Below are positions 28,759-33,379 of a stretch of DNA of 33,379 nucleotides, piece after piece. The notes under the pieces were generated by a model. That model did no database searches. It saw only the letters and a program-made list of their open reading frames with translations, and had not been told where the DNA came from. Positions within the stretch are counted from its first letter, which is position 1. Each line of letters begins with the position of its first letter. The position numbers and the translations under genes were made by a program. Source of the stretch: Candidatus Bipolaricaulota bacterium (GTDB taxonomy: Bacteria; Bipolaricaulota; Bipolaricaulia; UBA7950; UBA9294); the NCBI GenBank assembly GCA_003979035.1, contig RXOA01000009.1:1-33379 (forward strand), read 5' to 3'.

Positions 28759-29196
28759 ATGCAGAGCCAGGAAGAGATCCGGCAGGAGGTCTGGGGCCAT
28801 CTGAAGAACTCGCAGTGCGCCTACTTGGGGACGGCGGAGGATGTTCAGCCTCGTGTTCGTCCGGTCACGCTGCTCAATGTGGATGAGAAGTTCTGGATCG
28901 CTACGGGAACGCGGAGCCAGAAGGCTCGTCAGATCCGCCGCAACCCCAATGTGGAAGTCTGTATCCCGCTGGGTGAGGAGACATGCAATGGCTACATCCG
29001 TGTTGCCGGCATGGCTTCGGCCGTTTACGACGATGCGCTGCGCAGGAGGATCGGAGACACATTCGGGTACTTCGGCGGCACCTGGTCAGGCCCCGAGGAT
29101 CCGGACTACACCCTGATTCGAATCCATCGCGTGGAAATCGAGTACCTTTGTCCGGGAAGCAACGAAGCGCACACCTTCATCGTCCACACGGCGTAG
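28759..29196 (+). CDS. Pyridoxamine 5'-phosphate oxidase-fold (split-barrel flavin/F420) protein
   Basis: YLGTAEDVQPRVRPVTLLNVDEKFWIATGTRSQKARQIRRNPNVEVCIP typical of PPOX-like proteins. Confidence 0.8.
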   Translation: MQSQEEIRQEVWGHLKNSQCAYLGTAEDVQPRVRPVTLLNVDEKFWIATGTRSQKARQIRRNPNVEVCIPLGEETCNGYIRVAGMASAVYDDALRRRIGDTFGYFGGTWSGPEDPDYTLIRIHRVEIEYLCPGSNEAHTFIVHTA

Positions 29197-29471
29197 CGCC
29201 GACAGGGGGGAAGCGATTGACTCGGAAGCGGGGGCAAAAGCGCGCGGGTCTTTCCGGGACTCTATCGTGCTGACGGCATCCAATCGCGACTGGCGGCTTG
29301 TTGGCAGGGGCCTACGCCGCATGCGGCGCGGCGGGAGAATCCGCAGTTCCCGATCGGGCCGTTGCGGTGGGGTTCCCGTGTCTTCCTCCCAAGGAATTCG
29401 TGTTGCGAAACCTCAGGGAATGCGATAACGTTGTCAGACATCCGTAAGAACAGCACTGCGCCGAGCCGTCA

Positions 29472-29501
29472 TTGACATGCCGAATGCTGTTGCGATACCA
29501 T
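29472..29501 (+). promoter_or_regulatory. Sigma70-like promoter for rpsI operon
   Basis: TTGACA - 18 nt - TACCAT. Confidence 0.5.
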
Positions 29502-29549
29502 GTCGGCGCATTTTGATGTGAGCAATAGCCAATCCAGGAGGTTTCGTTC

Positions 29550-29993
29550 GTGGTTGAGAACGGCATCCAGAAGAGATTGCCCAAGCGTGTAGGCAACTAT
29601 ATGCACGCGATTGGGCGACGAAAGCGATCCACGGCTCGTGTCTATCTGAGCGAGGGAAGTGGAACGATTACGATCAACAAGCGGCCGGCGGAACAGTATT
29701 TCGCCCAGTTCCTGAACGCCTCCGATCACCTTGAGAAGACGCTGAAAGAACCGTTCTATCTCACAGGAACCGTCGGACGGTTCAATGTCATGGCGCGGGT
29801 TCGCGGTGGCGGGTACACAGGGCAGCTTGAAGCCGTGAAGCTGGGCATTGCGCGTGCGCTGACCGGCATCACCGAGGAGTACAGAGCGCCGTTGAAGAAG
29901 GCCGGCTGTCTCAAGCGGGATCCGCGCGAGGTCGAGCGGAAGAAGTATGGACGGCGAAAGGCCCGCAAGAGCGAGCAGTACTCCAAGCGTTAG
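29550..29993 (+). CDS. rpsI: 30S ribosomal protein S9
   Basis: [27 protein letters not shown]... C-terminal [20 protein letters not shown] start with AGGAGG RBS. Confidence 0.96.
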   Translation: MVENGIQKRLPKRVGNYMHAIGRRKRSTARVYLSEGSGTITINKRPAEQYFAQFLNASDHLEKTLKEPFYLTGTVGRFNVMARVRGGGYTGQLEAVKLGIARALTGITEEYRAPLKKAGCLKRDPREVERKKYGRRKARKSEQYSKR

Positions 29994-30001
29994 CGGAGGA
30001 T

Positions 30002-30220
30002 TTGGTGAAAAAGGACATTCATCCCGAGGTGAAGAAGGCCGTGATTCGCTGTGGTTGCGGGGCCGAATTCGAAACCCTGTCCACGGTGCAAGATGTGCAC
30101 GTCGATATCTGTTCCAAGTGCCATCCGTTCTTCACGGGCGAGGAGCGGTTCATCGACACCGAGGGCCGCGTGGAGCGGTTCCGCCGCAAGTACGGACAGG
30201 ATCAAGCGGAGGGGAACTAG
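30002..30220 (+). CDS. rpmE: 50S ribosomal protein L31, zinc-binding type
   Basis: [26 protein letters not shown]...[13 protein letters not shown]. Confidence 0.95.
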   Translation: MVKKDIHPEVKKAVIRCGCGAEFETLSTVQDVHVDICSKCHPFFTGEERFIDTEGRVERFRRKYGQDQAEGN

Positions 30221-30223
30221 CGC

Positions 30224-31159
30224 ATGCCGCCTGTTGGCGGGCAAGCGGTCCTTGAAGGGGTTATGATGCAGAACGGCGATCGCATTGCGGTCGCCGTTCG
30301 TCGTCAGGACGATCAGAAGATTGTCGTTCGCGATCTTCCGATCAAGCAGGTCTTGCCGCGCCTCTCTAAGATTCCGGTGATCCGAGGTGTGTTTCGCTTT
30401 GTCAGCATGTTGGTGCTGGGGATCCGGGCGTTGAATCTGTCGGCATCTCTCGCCTTTCCGGATGACGAGCAGCTTGGCAAGGGCGGCACGGCAATCACGA
30501 TGATCGTCGCCGTTGCGATCGCGGTTGGCGTCTTCGTCGTGCTTCCACTGTTTGTCGTCAACAGCTTCGAATCGTTGCGAGCCGGGAATTCGGTTGTGTT
30601 CAACCTGATCGAAGGCGTGTTCCGGCTGGCGCTGTTTCTTGCCTACGTGTTCGCGATTTCCCGGATGAAGGAGATCAAGCGCGTGTTCCAGTACCACGGG
30701 GCGGAACATAAGACGGTCCATGCCTATGAAGCGGGGCTGGATCTCACCGTGGACAACGCACGAACGTACACGACACTGCATCCTCGATGCGGAACGGCGT
30801 TTCTGATGATCGTTCTTGTCATCGCCATCCTCGTCTTCTCCCTTGCCGGAAACCCGACGTTGTGGCTGAAGCTTCTATCGCGGATTCTCCTTCTGCCGGT
30901 GGTCGCTGGCGTTTCGTACGAAGTGCTCCAATACACAGGACGCCATGCGGATCGCCGCTTGGTCCGCGCATTCAGCGCCCCGGGGCTGTGGCTTCAGCGG
31001 CTGACGACGGCCGAGCCGACCGATGACATGCTTGAAGTGGCGATCGCGTCGCTGAAGCACGTTACCGAGACCGTGACGGAACGCGACAAGGCCGTTGCTG
31101 ACACCGCGGCCGGAGCTGATGATCTCGCCTCCGATCGCAATCCTGCCTGCGCAACCTGA
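30224..31159 (+). CDS. DUF1385 (YqhQ-like) membrane protein
   Basis: GGQAVLEGVMMQNGDRIAVAVR and FQYHGAEHKTVHAYEAG ... HPRCGTAFL. Confidence 0.92.
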   Translation: MPPVGGQAVLEGVMMQNGDRIAVAVRRQDDQKIVVRDLPIKQVLPRLSKIPVIRGVFRFVSMLVLGIRALNLSASLAFPDDEQLGKGGTAITMIVAVAIAVGVFVVLPLFVVNSFESLRAGNSVVFNLIEGVFRLALFLAYVFAISRMKEIKRVFQYHGAEHKTVHAYEAGLDLTVDNARTYTTLHPRCGTAFLMIVLVIAILVFSLAGNPTLWLKLLSRILLLPVVAGVSYEVLQYTGRHADRRLVRAFSAPGLWLQRLTTAEPTDDMLEVAIASLKHVTETVTERDKAVADTAAGADDLASDRNPACAT

Positions 31160-31356
31160 GCCGGCGGTCAACCGTTGCCTGCCATCACCCTGGACCCGAA
31201 TCCGAACGGACTCTTGCCGGTAGTCCAGCGCTCTTCGACGCTTGTAGGGACCGATTCTCAAGGGAATCGCGGAGTACGGTGATGGCGGGATTTCTCCCCG
31301 TGGCGGGCGGACGCGAGCAACCGCCCATTGAAGGGCCTATCGGGTCGGGATGTGCC

Positions 31357-32418
31357 TCACCCTACACCACTGGATCGGAACGCGGGATCAACATCCAGGC
31401 CGAGATTCGGCTCCGGGGCGAGCGACAGGTTGTGGGATTGTCCCATCTCGTAGTGACGGAACGCAGCCGCGGCGGCGATCATCGCCGCGTTGTCCGTGCA
31501 GAGTGCGAGTGGGGGAACCCAGACGCGAATGCCGCGGCGTGAAGACGCTTCCTCCAAGTGGGTTCGCAGCGTCGCGCTGGCCGCCACACCGCCAACCACG
31601 ACAAGATTCTTGAGATGATGCCGGTGGGTGGCTTCGACGGACTTCGTGGCAAGCACATCCACAACGCTTGCCACGAACGATGCCGCAACATCGTTTGGAT
31701 CGGCGTGAGGTTGCTTTCGCAGGTAGGTCATGACCGATGTCTTCAATCCGGAGAAGCTGAAATCGAACCCGACGTGGGCCATCGGACGCGGGAAGACGAT
31801 CGCGGTGGGATTGCCGATTTGCGCTCGCCTGTCAAGTTCCGCGCCCGCCGGGTATGGAATGCCGAGCTTCTTCCCGACCTTGTCCAAGGCTTCGCCGGCG
31901 GCATCGTCGACGGTTGTTCCGACGGTCGTGTAGCGTCCGTACGCATCGACCCGGATGAGGAGTGTATGGCCGCCGGACACAATCAGTCCCATGAACGGCG
32001 GCGACACATCGGGATAGGCAAGCCGGTGGGCGAAGAGGTGTCCTTCAAGGTGGTTGATTCCAATGAACGCGGCATCCGCTCCGTAGGCGAACCCCTTGGC
32101 GTAGGACAGGCCGACCAACAGCGGACCGACAAGGCCCGGGCCGTAGGTGGAAGCGACCAGGCCGATATCCTCGCTGGAAATTCCCGTCGTGCTGAGCGCA
32201 TCGCGGACAAGAAGCGGAAGCTTCCGCAGATGGTTGCGGGACGCGACCTCGGGAATGACGCCGCCGAACTTGGCGTGGATCTCCGCCTGGGAGTAAACGA
32301 GGTTCGCGACCAGCTCCGGCGGCGACGAGCCGCGGACGATCGCCACAGCTGTCTCATCGCACGAGGTTTCGATGGCCAACGTCAGCGCGGAATGGGGGCT
32401 TGGCATGGGCATTGTCAT
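31357..32418 (-). CDS. tsaD: tRNA N6-adenosine threonylcarbamoyltransferase
   Basis: AIETSCDETAVAIV, GPGLVGPLLVGLSYAKG, NHLEGHLFAHRL, VVGGVAAS. Confidence 0.96.
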   Translation of the reverse strand: MTMPMPSPHSALTLAIETSCDETAVAIVRGSSPPELVANLVYSQAEIHAKFGGVIPEVASRNHLRKLPLLVRDALSTTGISSEDIGLVASTYGPGLVGPLLVGLSYAKGFAYGADAAFIGINHLEGHLFAHRLAYPDVSPPFMGLIVSGGHTLLIRVDAYGRYTTVGTTVDDAAGEALDKVGKKLGIPYPAGAELDRRAQIGNPTAIVFPRPMAHVGFDFSFSGLKTSVMTYLRKQPHADPNDVAASFVASVVDVLATKSVEATHRHHLKNLVVVGGVAASATLRTHLEEASSRRGIRVWVPPLALCTDNAAMIAAAAAFRHYEMGQSHNLSLAPEPNLGLDVDPAFRSSGVG

Positions 32419-32993
32419 TGGACTGCGGTGGGATCGAGGACACCGATATACGGGAGATTCCGATAAAGCTCAGCGTAGTCCATGCCGTAGCCGATGACGA
32501 ATTCATCCGATTCCAACGTGAAGCCGGCGTAGTCGACGTTGACCGACACGGCGCGGCGCGCGGGCTTGTCGATCAGCGCGCACACGCGAATTGACGCCGG
32601 TTGCCGCGCGGAAAAGACACGCAGCAGATAGTCGAGCGTGTGCCCTGTGTCGACGATGTCTTCGACAATGATGACATCGCGGCCGCGGATCGGCAGATCA
32701 AGATCCTTGACGAATCGGACCGCTCCCGGCGAGGTTCCGTTGCCGTAGGAAGACACGCAGATGAAATCGTATTGGATCTGGATCGGGATCTGGCGGGCAA
32801 GATCGGCAAGGAGCATGAACGCGCCGCGCAGCACGCAGATCAGGATGATCGGCCGTTTGTGCTCGTCACGGCCGACGTTGCCGGAACCGTAGTCTTTGGC
32901 AATCGTTCTCCCGAGTTCTTCGACTCGTGCATGGATTGCATCCTGCGAGAACAGCACGCGGGAAACACAATCCCTTGGGGCAACGTTGGACAC
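32415..32993 (-). CDS. hpt: Hypoxanthine phosphoribosyltransferase
   Basis: VIIVEDIVDTGHTLDYLL PRPP motif; stop overlaps tsaD start by 4 nt. Confidence 0.95.
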   Translation of the reverse strand: MSNVAPRDCVSRVLFSQDAIHARVEELGRTIAKDYGSGNVGRDEHKRPIILICVLRGAFMLLADLARQIPIQIQYDFICVSSYGNGTSPGAVRFVKDLDLPIRGRDVIIVEDIVDTGHTLDYLLRVFSARQPASIRVCALIDKPARRAVSVNVDYAGFTLESDEFVIGYGMDYAELYRNLPYIGVLDPTAVQ

Positions 32994-33025
32994 GATGGGA
33001 GCTCCTTGGCATAACGCGCGATGCT

Positions 33026-33379
33026 CTACGTGGAAACGGCAAAGCGTGTTTCGAGTGCTTCCATTCTATGCTTGATCCCGCCGTATTCAAGGTCGGGGTA
33101 GGGAAGCATCGCCGGCCCGGAGAATCCCTGCGCCCTCATCTCGGATGCTTTTCGTGACACGCGCTGTCGAATCCAGTCCCAATAGGGATGGTCGAACAGG
33201 TCCACGGGTTCGGAGAGGCAGCCGTTCCGAACGCTGAACGCAAGGCAGGAGACTCCCGGAGGGCCGTCGAAATACGACATGATCGTTTCCGCCCGCACCG
33301 GCATTAGCGGACCCGTGTGGCTGCCACGCATGAAGCCGGCCACGTGGTGGCCGATCCCGAACGGGGCAAGCACCTCACC
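33026..33379 (-). CDS. Fructose-1,6-bisphosphatase class V (FBP aldolase/phosphatase) C-terminus, truncated by window end
   Basis: GHHVAGFMRGSHTGPLMPV ... YFDGPPGVSCLAFSVRNG ... DLFDHPYWDWIRQRVSRKASEMRAQGFSGPAMLPYPDLEY. Confidence 0.85.
   Translation of the reverse strand, partial: GEVLAPFGIGHHVAGFMRGSHTGPLMPVRAETIMSYFDGPPGVSCLAFSVRNGCLSEPVDLFDHPYWDWIRQRVSRKASEMRAQGFSGPAMLPYPDLEYGGIKHRMEALETRFAVST

Noticed and set aside
31160-31356. Possible RNA gene or terminator between DUF1385 and tsaD
   Set aside because: No convincing tRNA fold or strong hairpin found by eye
31558-32466. 302-aa + strand ORF
   Set aside because: Antisense shadow of tsaD

Overview
This is a 33.4 kb bacterial chromosomal window of moderately high GC. 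Gene content (rpsI-rpmE-DUF1385, M29 aminopeptidase, MtfA, S9 peptidase) does not look proteobacterial to me, but taxonomy cannot be settled from the sequence alone. About 25 CDS can be supported, mostly housekeeping: pepT 3' end, S9 peptidase, ZIP transporter, a CofE-like ligase, MscS channel, flavodoxin, hutH, hisS, M29 aminopeptidase, metallophosphoesterase, SPL-type radical SAM, deoxynucleoside kinase, MtfA-like peptidase, C45-type acyltransferase, TetR, PrsW-like membrane protein, acyl-CoA synthetase, PPOX-fold protein, rpsI, rpmE, DUF1385, tsaD, hpt and a class V FBPase 3' end. The accessory part is about 9983-13948, bounded by a 54-bp near-perfect direct repeat (51/54 identical). The right copy overlaps the 3' end of a tRNA-His(GTG) gene. 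The region carries a proteasome-like Ntn-hydrolase, a PKD lipoprotein, a small RHH-like protein, a secreted protein, a DUF11-like fragment and a decayed large serine recombinase. The observations I rate highest are: (1) an alphaproteobacterial-type HisRS beside a tRNA-His that lacks the canonical G-1:C73 pair; (2) the tRNA-bounded degenerate element, in which the recombinase C-terminal codons coincide with the tRNA terminator hairpin; (3) the standalone Ntn-hydrolase; (4) a membrane-anchored protein with motifs resembling an internal-thioester domain. No CRISPR array or rRNA was seen.
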